Assembly: GCA_036826295.1 (NCBI GenBank)
Contig: DAISWO010000002.1
Span: forward strand, 62,001 to 126,000
DNA from: DAISWO01 sp036826295
GTDB taxonomy: Bacteria; Patescibacteriota; Saccharimonadia; Saccharimonadales; JAGQNJ01
Reading direction: 5' to 3'
DNA length: 64,000 nt
The position numbers and the translations under genes are program-made. Below, piece by piece: positions 9,561 through 17,144 of the stretch (position 1 is the stretch's first letter; each line of letters begins with the position of its first letter). The notes below the pieces were generated by a model. The model did no database searches. It was given only the letters and a program-made list of their open reading frames with translations, and was not told the origin of the DNA.

Positions 9561-9824
9561 ATGGCAAAAAAACTAAGACGTTCTCACGAGACAGATGATG
9601 CCTATTTCCTAAAATTAGTCTTGTTCATGATTTTGGGTTCTATGTGGCTAAAAGTCAGTGACGGCCAATCTTGGCAAGTTCCTTTGCCGGTAGGACTAGT
9701 CTTTGGGATTATGCTAGCTAGACACGACCACTTTAGGATTGATAGAAAGATTGAATACGCTGTACTTTTAATAGCGGCTTTTATAGGTTTTTGGGCTCCA
9801 ATAGGAATCTATATAAACCTGTAA
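9561..9824 (+). CDS. Small membrane protein, unknown
   Basis: 87 residues with a basic N-terminus (MAKKLRRS) and two or three hydrophobic segments (FLKLVLFMILGSMWL, VPLPVGLVFGIML, AVLLIAAFIGFWAPIGIYI) consistent with an inner-membrane protein. Function unknown. Start chosen at 9561 because a perfect extended -10 ends 7 bases upstream; a longer frame from 9462 would lie within the preceding gene and lack signals. Lies between rpsJ and rplC. Confidence 0.6.
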   Translation: MAKKLRRSHETDDAYFLKLVLFMILGSMWLKVSDGQSWQVPLPVGLVFGIMLARHDHFRIDRKIEYAVLLIAAFIGFWAPIGIYINL

Positions 9825-9837
9825 TATACACAACATA

Positions 9838-9981
9838 TTGACAGAGGTAAGAAAAACGTGTTAATCTGTTATGGTATCAAGAAAAACCTTGGTGATTCTA
9901 GTGAAGGTTTGCTTACTTTAACAGGGGCAAAAACCACATAAGAGCCAATTTTTTTATGCAAATTATTGAAAGGGTTAAACT
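9838..9981 (+). promoter_or_regulatory. Promoter and structured leader of the rplC operon
   Basis: TTGACA at 9838-9843 with TAATCT at 9862-9867 (18-base spacer). The leader of about 105 nt holds a hairpin AAACCTT (9884-9890) with AAGGTTT (9904-9910), whose 3' arm could alternatively pair with GCAAAAACC (9927-9935). The arrangement resembles a ribosomal-protein autogenous leader, but I cannot assign it to a known class. GAAAGGG precedes the GTG start at 9982. Confidence 0.5.
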
Positions 9982-10605
9982 GTGGACTTTAAGAGTCTTA
10001 TTACAACTAAAATTGGAACAACCAGCACCATTGCCGAAGATGGTAGTGTTGAGGCAATTACTCTTTTGTCGGCCACGCCTAACACAATTACCCAGATAAA
10101 AACGGATGAAACTGATGGATACACTGCGATCCAACTAGGCTTTGAGGATAAGAATCAATCAAAACTTGGCAAAGCACTTCTAGGACACGTCAAAAAGTCA
10201 AAAGTAATGCCAAGAATTATCAAAGAAGTGCGCATCAATGAACTAAATGAAGAACACAACGTCGGCCACCAATTTACAGCCGACGTTTTTAGTGTAGGTG
10301 ACATTGTAGACGCCTCTGGCGTTAGTAAAGGTAAAGGCTGGGCAGGAACAATCAAACGACATAACTTTCATCGTGGACGAAAGACACATGGTGGTCGAAG
10401 TTATCGCAGGCCTGGATCTATTGGGTCAATGTATCCTCAAAAGATTTTTAAAGGTAAGAAAATGGCCGGTCAAATGGGTCATGAGAACGTCACGGTAAAA
10501 AACCTCAAAATCACAATTGTTGACGTAGAAAAGAACATAATCGGTGTCAAAGGCGCAGTCCCCGGTCCAAAACGTGGGACTGTTGTACTTCGAGGGGTTA
10601 AATAG
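9982..10605 (+). CDS. rplC: 50S ribosomal protein L3
   Basis: 207 residues, starting with GTG at 9982 after GAAAGGG. Shows VSKGKGWAGTIKRHNFHRG and the following HGGRSYRRPGSIGSMYPQKIFKGKKMAGQMG central loop that reaches the peptidyl-transferase centre. Normal length for L3. First gene of a tightly packed ribosomal protein operon with its own promoter and leader. Confidence 0.97.
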   Translation: MDFKSLITTKIGTTSTIAEDGSVEAITLLSATPNTITQIKTDETDGYTAIQLGFEDKNQSKLGKALLGHVKKSKVMPRIIKEVRINELNEEHNVGHQFTADVFSVGDIVDASGVSKGKGWAGTIKRHNFHRGRKTHGGRSYRRPGSIGSMYPQKIFKGKKMAGQMGHENVTVKNLKITIVDVEKNIIGVKGAVPGPKRGTVVLRGVK

Positions 10606-10606
10606 T

Positions 10607-11242
10607 ATGCAAGCCGCAACTTTTACTAAGACTGGTTCTAAAGCGAGCTCAAGCGTAACTCTTAGTAAAGAGGTATTCGGTTTAGAAGTTAAATCTACAG
10701 ATCTACTTAAAAAAGCTTATCTAGCAAACCAAGCTAAGGGTCGAAACACACCTGCTGTGACAAAACTACGTGGTGAAGTACGTGGTGGTGGTCGCAAACC
10801 ATGGAGACAAAAAGGTACAGGAAATGCCCGAGTTGGTTCTATCCGCAGTCCATTATGGCGTGGCGGTGGTATAACTTTCGGTCCAACAGGAAACGAAAAT
10901 CATGAAATTAGAATGTCTAAAACCGAAAAACGCATTGCAACAAAACAAGCTTTGAGTCTAAAGACAAAAGATATTTATGTGATTGACGGTTTTGACGTTA
11001 AAGATAAACCAATGACTAACAAAGTAGCTAAAGTATTAGCTAAAATCGCTCCAAATCAAAAAATCCTCGTAGTTATTGATAAAACTGATGAAATAATGAG
11101 CAAAACAGTCCGAAATATCGAGAAAGTAAGATTGATAACAGCCAACTCACTTTGCGTAGCAAACGTACTTGATGCTGACAAAATTCTAGTAACTAAAGAC
11201 GCTCTTGCGGTAGTATCAGCCAACTTAGGAGCTAAAAAATGA
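10607..11242 (+). CDS. rplD: 50S ribosomal protein L4
   Basis: 211 residues. The extended exit-tunnel loop is recognisable (GGGRKPWRQKGTGNARVGS, then RSPLWRGGGITFGP). Start taken at ATG 10607, one base after the rplC stop, with GAGGGG at 10592-10597; a longer frame from 10544 would run through rplC. Overlaps rplW by ATGA. L4 is an autoregulator in other bacteria. Confidence 0.96.
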   Translation: MQAATFTKTGSKASSSVTLSKEVFGLEVKSTDLLKKAYLANQAKGRNTPAVTKLRGEVRGGGRKPWRQKGTGNARVGSIRSPLWRGGGITFGPTGNENHEIRMSKTEKRIATKQALSLKTKDIYVIDGFDVKDKPMTNKVAKVLAKIAPNQKILVVIDKTDEIMSKTVRNIEKVRLITANSLCVANVLDADKILVTKDALAVVSANLGAKK

Positions 11243-11739
11243 GTGCAGCTAGCGCAAAAACAGCTACTACTGTGAAGAAAACTGCAAAAATAAATGCAGG
11301 TCCAGGCATGTTGATGGCATTAAAACCACGAATTAGCGAAAAATCATACGCTTCCGCCGACAAAGAAAACGTGTATATTTTTGAAGTTCCAAAATCAGCT
11401 AACAAACAAACTATTACTCTAGCGGTTGAGACACAATTTTCAGTTAAAGTTACTGATGTTCGAACAGTAAATGTTGTCGGTAAACCAAAACGAGCAGTGC
11501 GAAAACGACAAAGACCAGCCAGTGGTAAGCGAAAAGACATCAAAAAAGCCTACGTGGCCTTGATTGATGGCGATAGTATAAATATTTTCGGTGGTGACGA
11601 CAAAAAAACTAAGTCAAAAAACTCAGAGAAGCCAGCAAAAGAGGCTAAAGCAACCGAAACAGTCCAGAAAAAATCTGGCCTAAGGGGTGCATTCAATCGT
11701 GGTCCACGCCACACTCAAGACAAAGGAGGGGGCAAGTAA
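11239..11739 (+). CDS. rplW: 50S ribosomal protein L23, extended
   Basis: 166 residues against about 95-100 usual. The L23 fold occupies roughly residues 25-115 (KPRISEKSYA... VTDVRTVNVVGKPKR). About 25 extra residues precede it and a Lys-rich tail of about 45 follows. L23 frames the exit tunnel and docks trigger factor and SRP, so the tails could alter nascent-chain interactions; that is inference. Starts with an ATGA overlap on rplD and ends in TAATG overlap with rplB. Confidence 0.93.
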   Translation: MSAASAKTATTVKKTAKINAGPGMLMALKPRISEKSYASADKENVYIFEVPKSANKQTITLAVETQFSVKVTDVRTVNVVGKPKRAVRKRQRPASGKRKDIKKAYVALIDGDSINIFGGDDKKTKSKNSEKPAKEAKATETVQKKSGLRGAFNRGPRHTQDKGGGK

Positions 11740-12593
11740 TGGCTATAAAGTACTACAAACCAACGACTCCAGCACGTCGAGGCATGACTAACCGCGACTT
11801 TACTCAAGTTACAACCAAAAAACCTCTCAAATCTTTAACGACAATCAAGACTAGAACTAATGGCCGTAACAATAGCGGACGAATAACTGTCAGGCACAGA
11901 GGCGGTGGAGCTAAGCGATTCTATAGGACTATCAATTTCAAACTACTTCCGGGAACGGTTGCAGTAGTTGAAGCTATAGAATACGACCCCAATAGAACAG
12001 CACACATCGCCAGAATCAAAGATAATGAAGGCAAATATCATTACATAATCGCCCCAACAGGCGTTAAAGTCGGTACAAAAATCGAGAGCGGTGAAGAAGT
12101 ACCTATCGAAAAAGGAAACCGCCTAACACTTAAAAATATTCCAATCGGTAGTAGCATCCATAATATCGAGCTAGTACCAGGACAAGGAGCAAAGCTAGTA
12201 CGTTCTGCTGGTGCTTCAGCCCAGCTAGCAGCTAGAGAAGGCGAATACGCACAAATAAAACTCCCTAGCGGCGAAGTACGTCTGATCAACATAAAATGTA
12301 GTGCTAGCCTTGGTAGTGTAGGGAATATCTCACACCAAAACGTTAAATACGGTTCTGCTGGTAGAAAACGACACATGGGCTTTAGACCGTCTGTTAGAGG
12401 CGTTGTTATGAACGCCGTAGATCACCCACACGGTGGTGGTGACGGCGGTAGACACGGAATTGGTGGTGGTAAAAACCACGGTTCTGCACCACGAACACCT
12501 TGGGGCCAAAAAACACTTGGATATAAGACTCGTCGACGAAAAATTAGTAATAAATTTATTGTCCGTTCACGACATGAAAGTAAGAGGAGATAG
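11739..12593 (+). CDS. rplB: 50S ribosomal protein L2
   Basis: 284 residues, standard L2. The N-terminal TPARRGMTNRDF, central RHRGGGAKRFYR and C-terminal AVDHPHGGGDGGRHG loop that approaches the peptidyl-transferase centre are all present, as is the basic end GYKTRRRKISNKFIVRSR. AAAGGAGG lies at 11723-11730, just before the ATG. In most bacteria rpsS follows immediately; here an unknown 111-residue gene is inserted. Confidence 0.98.
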   Translation: MAIKYYKPTTPARRGMTNRDFTQVTTKKPLKSLTTIKTRTNGRNNSGRITVRHRGGGAKRFYRTINFKLLPGTVAVVEAIEYDPNRTAHIARIKDNEGKYHYIIAPTGVKVGTKIESGEEVPIEKGNRLTLKNIPIGSSIHNIELVPGQGAKLVRSAGASAQLAAREGEYAQIKLPSGEVRLINIKCSASLGSVGNISHQNVKYGSAGRKRHMGFRPSVRGVVMNAVDHPHGGGDGGRHGIGGGKNHGSAPRTPWGQKTLGYKTRRRKISNKFIVRSRHESKRR

Positions 12594-12597
12594 TAAT

Positions 12598-12933
12598 ATG
12601 CCGTTAATTGAAGCATTAGAAGACAGTGGAGATGTAACTGGAATGACCATGAAAATTGCCCGGACACCTGAGTTTACGGAAGCAGTTGGGTCAGCTGAAG
12701 CTAATCCGATGTATGAAAGGGAATTTCGCGACGCTTTTAAAGGCATCGGGGATCGCGTAGTGAGAGAGTTATTCGAAGTTCTACCCGAAGGCCTAAGGTA
12801 TACTGATGAAATCTTGGTTCACGCTGTATCAATTGCTAATCAGCAGCCACCGATTCTGCTTCCAGCATCAATGCACTATTTAAATGGCGCTACCACGGCA
12901 GCAGATCTACTAGGCACAGGAGCAATGGTATGA
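12598..12933 (+). CDS. Unknown protein inserted between rplB and rpsS
   Basis: 111 residues, acidic, starting MPLIEALEDSGDVTGMTMKIA. I recognise no motif. Start at ATG 12598 is supported by AGAGGAGA at 12583-12590; a longer frame from 12433 lies within rplB and has no signal. The last four bases overlap the rpsS start as ATGA, implying translational coupling, so the gene is embedded in one of the most conserved gene orders in bacteria. It may be an assembly or regulatory factor specific to this lineage; that is speculation from context. Confidence 0.7.
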   Translation: MPLIEALEDSGDVTGMTMKIARTPEFTEAVGSAEANPMYEREFRDAFKGIGDRVVRELFEVLPEGLRYTDEILVHAVSIANQQPPILLPASMHYLNGATTAADLLGTGAMV

Positions 12934-13205
12934 GTCGATCACTTAAAAAAGGACCATATATAGACTTCAAGCTCGCTAAAAAAGTTGAGGCTCTAGCTAA
13001 AGAGGACCGAACAATTATCAAAACTTGGGCAAGGTCTTGTACTATACCACCTGAATTCGTTGGACGAACAATCGCTGTTCATAACGGCAAAGTTCACGTA
13101 CCTGTTTTTGTATCCGAAAACATGGTTGGCCATAAACTAGGTGAATTTTCTCCAACACGAAAATTCCGCTCACATGGCGGTAAACTCGCGAAAGGTCAGA
13201 AGTAA
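12930..13205 (+). CDS. rpsS: 30S ribosomal protein S19
   Basis: 91 residues, normal length. MSRSLKKGPYIDFKL, FVGRTIAVHNGKVHVPVFV and the C-terminal MVGHKLGEFSPTRKFRSHGG are diagnostic of S19, which binds 16S rRNA in the head with S13. Coupled to the gene upstream by ATGA; the rplV ATG overlaps its TAA. Confidence 0.98.
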   Translation: MSRSLKKGPYIDFKLAKKVEALAKEDRTIIKTWARSCTIPPEFVGRTIAVHNGKVHVPVFVSENMVGHKLGEFSPTRKFRSHGGKLAKGQK

Positions 13206-13597
13206 TGAGTGTTAAAGCTATAGCTAAAGGCGTCCAGATTAGCCCACGAAAAGTTGAAGTGGTAGCAGATTTGGTCCGCAACCAATCCGTTAAAAACGCT
13301 TTGACGATTCTAGAACATACACCTCGCCGTAGCGCAGTTGCAGTACAAAGCGTAATCAAATCTGCAAAGGCTAATGCTGAAAATAATCATAATTACAAGC
13401 CTGACACCCTGACGATTACAGAAATCTTCGTAACATGTGGCCCGAGAATGAAGAGATTTAGACCTGCAGCACGTGGCCGAGCATTGCCATTCCAGAAAAA
13501 ATCTTCTCATATTCGCGTAGTAGTAGACGGTGAAAAAAGAGTAGCAAAGAAGAAGGCTGAATCAGAAGCAACAAGTGCCAAAAAGGAGGCTAAGTAA
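13205..13597 (+). CDS. rplV: 50S ribosomal protein L22
   Basis: 130 residues. ISPRKVEVVADLVRNQSVKNAL and the exit-tunnel hairpin (GPRMKRFRPAARGRALPFQKKSSHI) are intact. A short Lys/Ala-rich tail follows. Overlaps rpsS by TAATG and is separated by one base from rpsC; AAAGGAGG for rpsC lies in its last codons. Confidence 0.97.
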   Translation: MSVKAIAKGVQISPRKVEVVADLVRNQSVKNALTILEHTPRRSAVAVQSVIKSAKANAENNHNYKPDTLTITEIFVTCGPRMKRFRPAARGRALPFQKKSSHIRVVVDGEKRVAKKKAESEATSAKKEAK

Positions 13598-13598
13598 C

Positions 13599-14228
13599 AT
13601 GGGTCAAAAAGTAAATCCAATTAGCATGCGACTTCAAGCCAACAAAGATTGGCGTAGCAAATGGTTTGCTAACAAGCGCGAATATCCAAAGTACTTAAAA
13701 CAAGATCTTGATGTTCGACAATTGATTATCACCAAGCTTGGTACTCGGGCCTCAATTAACAAAGTTGATATCGAACGCTCACCAAATCTAGTAACAGTAA
13801 CAATTGTTACTGCTAAAGCCGGTGTTGTGATCGGTCGTGGCGGAACAGGTGCAACAGAACTAAAAACAGCAATCGAGAAAATCTACGGCGTCCCAACTAG
13901 AGTAAATATCGAAGAAATCAAAAAACCAGAACTTTACGCAAAACTAGTTGCCGAGAACATCGCCTTCCAATTACAACGACGTATTTCATTCAGACGAGCT
14001 ATCAAAATGGCTGCACAAAACACTATGCGCTCAGGCGCTAAAGGTATTAGGATCCAAGTATCTGGACGACTAAATGGTGCAGAGATGGCCAGACGAGAAA
14101 AAGAAATCCTCGGTAGCGTGCCACTACACACAATCCGAGCCGATATTGACTACGCATACGTACCAGCACAAACCCCAGCTGGTGTCATTGGAATTAAAGT
14201 TTGGATTTATAAAGGAGAGGTAGCTTAG
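13599..14228 (+). CDS. rpsC: 30S ribosomal protein S3
   Basis: 209 residues. MGQKVNPISMRL start, the KH-domain GVVIGRGGTGATELK (GxxG) and the C-terminal RREKEILGSVPLHTIRADIDYAYVPAQTPAGVIGIKVWIYKGE are intact. Start at ATG 13599 preferred over the in-frame 13575 because AAAGGAGG (13583-13590) is correctly spaced and S3 proteins begin MGQKVNP. Binds mRNA at the entry channel. Confidence 0.97.
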   Translation: MGQKVNPISMRLQANKDWRSKWFANKREYPKYLKQDLDVRQLIITKLGTRASINKVDIERSPNLVTVTIVTAKAGVVIGRGGTGATELKTAIEKIYGVPTRVNIEEIKKPELYAKLVAENIAFQLQRRISFRRAIKMAAQNTMRSGAKGIRIQVSGRLNGAEMARREKEILGSVPLHTIRADIDYAYVPAQTPAGVIGIKVWIYKGEVA

Positions 14229-14230
14229 TC

Positions 14231-14650
14231 ATGTTAATGCCTAAACGGTCAAAGTTTAGAAAAGCCCGAAAAGGCCGCATCACTGGAGTAGCAACCAGAG
14301 GTAATACTATTGCTTTTGGTACATACGCACTTCAAGCACAGAGTATTGACCGAATTACTTCAAGACAAATCGAGGCCGCCAGACAAGCTATGACAAGATA
14401 CGTAAAACGTGGTGGAAAAATTTGGATTAGAATCTTCCCTCACACCCCAGTTACAAGAAAGCCTCAGGATGTGAAAATGGGTAGCGGAAAAGGAAACCCA
14501 GAATTTTTTGTAGCAAAGGTACGGCCAGGAACAATTTTGTTTGAAATGCAGGGTGTTGAAGAAGAAATTGCTCGCGAAGCAATGAGGCTTGCAAGCCACA
14601 AACTACCCGTTAAAACCAAGTTTTTGGTTAGAGAGGACGGATCGCAATGA
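14231..14650 (+). CDS. rplP: 50S ribosomal protein L16
   Basis: 139 residues, starts MLMPKRSKFRKARKGRITG, the usual L16 start. GGKIWIRIFPHTPVTRKPQDVKMGSGKG is the family signature. L16 sits at the A-site side of the central protuberance. GGAGAGG at 14214-14220 precedes it. The ATG of rpmC overlaps its end by 4 bases. Confidence 0.97.
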   Translation: MLMPKRSKFRKARKGRITGVATRGNTIAFGTYALQAQSIDRITSRQIEAARQAMTRYVKRGGKIWIRIFPHTPVTRKPQDVKMGSGKGNPEFFVAKVRPGTILFEMQGVEEEIAREAMRLASHKLPVKTKFLVREDGSQ

Positions 14651-14847
14651 AATTAGCTGAAATCCGAAAACTACCCACAAAGAGCTTGACTGAACAATCA
14701 ACGAAGATTCGAGAAGAGATTGCTGATATGAGACGTCAGTACGCACTGGGAGAAATCCAGAACACCAGAGGAATAAGAAATAAACGAAAAGAACTAGCTA
14801 GGATACTCACAGTACTGAGCGAAGAACTAGTGAAGGAGACAAAATAA
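14647..14847 (+). CDS. rpmC: 50S ribosomal protein L29
   Basis: 66 residues: MKLAEIRKLPTKSLTEQSTK, R-R-Q-Y-A-L-G-E-I-Q-N-T and the R-N-K-R-K-E-L-A-R end fit L29, a small helical-hairpin protein near the exit tunnel. Overlaps rplP and ends in TAATG with the 33-codon frame that follows. GAAGGAG (14832-14838) near its end is a strong ribosome binding site for that frame. Confidence 0.95.
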   Translation: MKLAEIRKLPTKSLTEQSTKIREEIADMRRQYALGEIQNTRGIRNKRKELARILTVLSEELVKETK

Positions 14848-14948
14848 TGTTTAAAAGGGAAAAGAGCAGCCAAAGAATGAATTCATTTCATTCATTGCGC
14901 GTTGAGAAAAACCGCAGGTTTGTCTTTAAGGCCGGAGGCGTAAAGTAA
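14847..14948 (+). CDS. 33-codon basic ORF between rpmC and rpsQ
   Basis: Small frame beginning MFKREKSSQRMN and ending FVFKAGGVK, rich in Lys/Arg. It has GAAGGAG eight bases upstream and TAATG overlaps with both neighbours, as real operon genes here do. However its body coincides with a structured RNA motif (14858-14934) whose second copy at 30838 has no start codon, so selection may act on the RNA rather than the peptide. It could be a peptide, a translated regulatory leader for rpsQ, or both. Confidence 0.5.
   Translation: MFKREKSSQRMNSFHSLRVEKNRRFVFKAGGVK
14858..14934 (+). ncRNA. Two-hairpin RNA motif, copy 1 (rpmC-rpsQ)
   Basis: Conserved blocks GGAAAAGAGCAGC (14858-14870), CGCG (14898-14901), TGAGAAAAACC (14903-14913), GGTTTGTCT (14917-14925) and AGGCCG (14929-14934) recur in the same order and spacing at 30838-30915. 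Hairpin 1: 14871-14881 with 14887-14897, 11 positions with one mismatch at the fourth, 5-base loop. Hairpin 2: 14903-14913 with 14917-14927, 3-base loop, A-G mismatch in the middle. Hairpin 1 arms differ completely from copy 2 but pairing is kept. The rpsQ Shine-Dalgarno (GGAGG, 14934-14938) begins at the motif's end, so it could control rpsQ translation. Family unknown to me. Confidence 0.75.
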
Positions 14949-15226
14949 TGGCAAAACAATTTACAGGCATAGTAACGAGCGATAAAGCTGACAAAACCAT
15001 TGTTGTTACTATTTCATTTAAGAAAACTCATCCAATTTATCGAAAACAGTTTACTGAGACCAATAAAATTATGGCTCATGATGAAAAAAATGAAGCAAAA
15101 ATTGGCGATAAAGTATCGATTTCTGAGACAAGGCCAATCAGCTCACGAAAATCATTCAAGCTAGATAAAGTTATCGAGCGTCCAGTACTGCAAATGACCA
15201 GCGAAGACAAAGGGGACGTCAAGTGA
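14948..15226 (+). CDS. rpsQ: 30S ribosomal protein S17
   Basis: 92 residues. FTGIVTSDKADKTIVV, HPIYRKQFTETNKIMAHDE and GDKVSISETRPISSRKSF are the S17 OB-fold signature. GGAGG at 14934-14938 is nine bases before ATG. Its upstream region holds the conserved RNA motif, so its translation may be specially controlled. GTG start of rplN overlaps its stop. Confidence 0.97.
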   Translation: MAKQFTGIVTSDKADKTIVVTISFKKTHPIYRKQFTETNKIMAHDEKNEAKIGDKVSISETRPISSRKSFKLDKVIERPVLQMTSEDKGDVK

Positions 15227-15591
15227 TACAACAAGAATCACGATTAGTAGTATGCGACAACAGCGGCGCAAAAGAGATTCTCTGCATTAGAGTTCTTGGT
15301 GGAAGCCGAAAACGTTATGCCCGCGTTGGCGACGTTATTGTTGCTACCGTTAAAGAAGCAAGCCCATCTGGAAACGTTAAGAAAAAATCTGTCATTAGAG
15401 CGGTAGTTGTTAGGACTAAATACGTAATCAATCGTAAAGACGGATCCTCTATTAAGTTCGACGATAATGCAGCGATAATTATTGGTGACGATAAATTGCC
15501 TAAAGCAACCAGAATTTTTGGGCCAGTACCAAGAGAACTGCGTGAAATGGGCTACAGTAAAATTGTTTCCCTAGCGCCGGAGGTACTGTAA
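15223..15591 (+). CDS. rplN: 50S ribosomal protein L14
   Basis: 122 residues, starts GTG (overlapping the rpsQ stop) and begins IQQESRLVVCDNSGAKEILCIRV, the diagnostic L14 start. AIIIGDDKLPKATRIFGPVPRELRE is the C-terminal signature. Normal length. Ends in TAATG overlap with rplX. Confidence 0.97.
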   Translation: MIQQESRLVVCDNSGAKEILCIRVLGGSRKRYARVGDVIVATVKEASPSGNVKKKSVIRAVVVRTKYVINRKDGSSIKFDDNAAIIIGDDKLPKATRIFGPVPRELREMGYSKIVSLAPEVL

Positions 15592-15860
15592 TGTCAGAAC
15601 AAGTATTTAAGATCAAATTGAAAGTTAACGACAAAGTCGAAGTAATTTCTGGTAAATATAAGGGAAAGACAGGAAAAGTCACAAAAACACATCCTAAGTT
15701 AAATAAAGTTACAGTTGAAGGCATAAATATAGTTAAAAAACACCAGAAGCCAAATAAAAAGTTTCCACAAGGTGGAATTATTGAACTTACTCAGCCAATC
15801 TGGGTATCTAAGGTTAAGCTGTCTTCTAAACCTGCTGCAAGCAAGGGAGGCAAAAAATGA
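15591..15860 (+). CDS. rplX: 50S ribosomal protein L24
   Basis: 89 residues with the KOW core (VNDKVEVISGKYKGKTGKV) and INIVKKHQKPNKKFPQGGI. Shorter than the 100-105 residue average, losing part of the C-terminus. Assembly initiator of the 50S subunit. CCGGAGG at 15580-15586 is its ribosome binding site. Confidence 0.96.
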   Translation: MSEQVFKIKLKVNDKVEVISGKYKGKTGKVTKTHPKLNKVTVEGINIVKKHQKPNKKFPQGGIIELTQPIWVSKVKLSSKPAASKGGKK

Positions 15861-16456
15861 CCGATACTAAAACTACCGTTAAAATGCCTGTCCGACTGAA
15901 AGTAATGTACCAAACTGAAATCCGAAAACAGCTTAAAGAAGAACTAAAGCTTGCGAATATCAATGAAGTACCAAAGCTTGAGAAGATTGTACTAAATATT
16001 GGGCTAGGTAAAGCTAAGGATGACAAAAAAGCTATGGAAGTAGCTACAACCACGCTGAAAAAGATTTCAGGTCAAACCCCCGTTCAAACATTAGCAAAAA
16101 TTTCTGTTGCCGGGTTCAAACTTCGCGAAGGTAACAAGATTGGTCTTAAAGTTACCCTCAGAGGCGACAAAATGTATGAATTTTTGGACCGACTTATTAA
16201 TATCGTTTTGCCAAGACTTCGAGATTTTCATGGATTAAGCCTAAAATCGTTTGATAAACAAGGCAATTACAGCATCGGAATCGTTGATCAAACCGTATTC
16301 CCTGAGATCAACTTTGAAGACAGCCCAATAACACACGGGCTCCAGGCGATTATAGTAACTGACTCTGTTGAGAAAGAATACTGTAAGTTGCTACTAGAAA
16401 AATTAGGAATGCCATTTGAGAAAGAATTAGACAACGATAAAGGAAAGGAGAACTAG
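15857..16456 (+). CDS. rplE: 50S ribosomal protein L5
   Basis: 199 residues. KLEKIVLNIGLGKA, the GLKVTLRGDKMYEFLDRL block and FHGLSLKSFD-x-GNYSIG are family signatures. L5 binds 5S rRNA in the central protuberance. Overlaps rplX by ATGA; AAAGGAGA follows toward rpsN. Confidence 0.97.
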   Translation: MTDTKTTVKMPVRLKVMYQTEIRKQLKEELKLANINEVPKLEKIVLNIGLGKAKDDKKAMEVATTTLKKISGQTPVQTLAKISVAGFKLREGNKIGLKVTLRGDKMYEFLDRLINIVLPRLRDFHGLSLKSFDKQGNYSIGIVDQTVFPEINFEDSPITHGLQAIIVTDSVEKEYCKLLLEKLGMPFEKELDNDKGKEN

Positions 16457-16458
16457 CA

Positions 16459-16728
16459 ATGGCCAAAAAATCAATGATCGCTAGAGATTTAAAACGTCAG
16501 AAGATGATACGAAAGTATGCTGCAAAACGCGCAGAGTTGAAGTCTGTTGGAGACCAAGAAGGGCTTGCTAGACTACCGAAAAATTCGTCACCTTCCAGAT
16601 GGAATAACAGATGCCTTGAGACCGGTCGATCTCGAGGATATATGAGGACCTTTGGACTTTCAAGAATTTCGTTCAGAGAACATGCAAATAAAGGAGAAAT
16701 ACCCGGTGTCACAAAATCAAGTTGGTAA
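16459..16728 (+). CDS. rpsN: 30S ribosomal protein S14 (zinc-free form)
   Basis: 89 residues with MAKKSMIARDLKRQKM start and the conserved end NRCLETGRSRGYMRTFGLSRISFRE. Contains one Cys only, so it is the long C-minus form that does not bind zinc. Its last 23 bases overlap the predicted rpsH start and include that gene's ribosome binding site. Confidence 0.97.
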   Translation: MAKKSMIARDLKRQKMIRKYAAKRAELKSVGDQEGLARLPKNSSPSRWNNRCLETGRSRGYMRTFGLSRISFREHANKGEIPGVTKSSW

Positions 16729-17143
16729 TACATTGAAAATCGTTGGGAGTACTTCTACGGACCCGATAGCAGATATGCTTAGTCGTATTAGAAACGCCAT
16801 TTTAGTTCATAAAAATGAGATAATGGTGCCTCACTCTAAATTGAAAAAAGCAGTTCTAAAAGTATTGGTCGACAACAAGTTCATCGTGAAAACCGAGGAA
16901 GTATCACTTGGGGTAGGAAAAGTACTTAAAGTAACTATAAATAATACGAATGAGAATGCCAGTATCACTCATATTTCACGGATAAGTAAACCGGGTCGAA
17001 GAATGTATGTTAAGTCTAAGGATATTCCTAAGGTTAAACACGGTCGAGGAATTGTAATTGTATCTACTTCAAAAGGTCTCTTAACAGATAGACAGGCACG
17101 CCAACAAGCCTTGGGCGGAGAGTTGATTTGTAAGGTATATTAG
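16706..17143 (+). CDS. rpsH: 30S ribosomal protein S8
   Basis: 145 residues. DPIADMLSRIRNAILVHKNE is the S8 signature and the C-terminus ends GIVIVSTSKGLLTDRQARQ, then GGELICKVY. Start assigned to GTG 16706 because AAGGAG (16691-16696) is 9 bases upstream; it gives about 18 residues before the family core and a 23-base overlap with rpsN. An ATG at 16652 lies well inside rpsN and is less likely. S8 is the spc-operon repressor in E. coli. Confidence 0.9.
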   Translation: MSQNQVGNTLKIVGSTSTDPIADMLSRIRNAILVHKNEIMVPHSKLKKAVLKVLVDNKFIVKTEEVSLGVGKVLKVTINNTNENASITHISRISKPGRRMYVKSKDIPKVKHGRGIVIVSTSKGLLTDRQARQQALGGELICKVY

Positions 17144-17144
17144 T

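Noticed and set aside
9871..9921. 16-codon Leu/Val-rich frame in the rplC leader
   Set aside because: Its ATG lies at or before the predicted transcript start and no T-run terminator with an adequate stem follows (only GGC/GCC before the T stretch at 9949), so it does not meet the attenuator criteria.
14861..14940. Copy 1 of the RNA motif as a ribosomal RNA or SRP mimic (GAGCAGCC resembles SRP and 23S strings)
   Set aside because: The similarity covers only about eight bases and the surrounding structure does not match either RNA.
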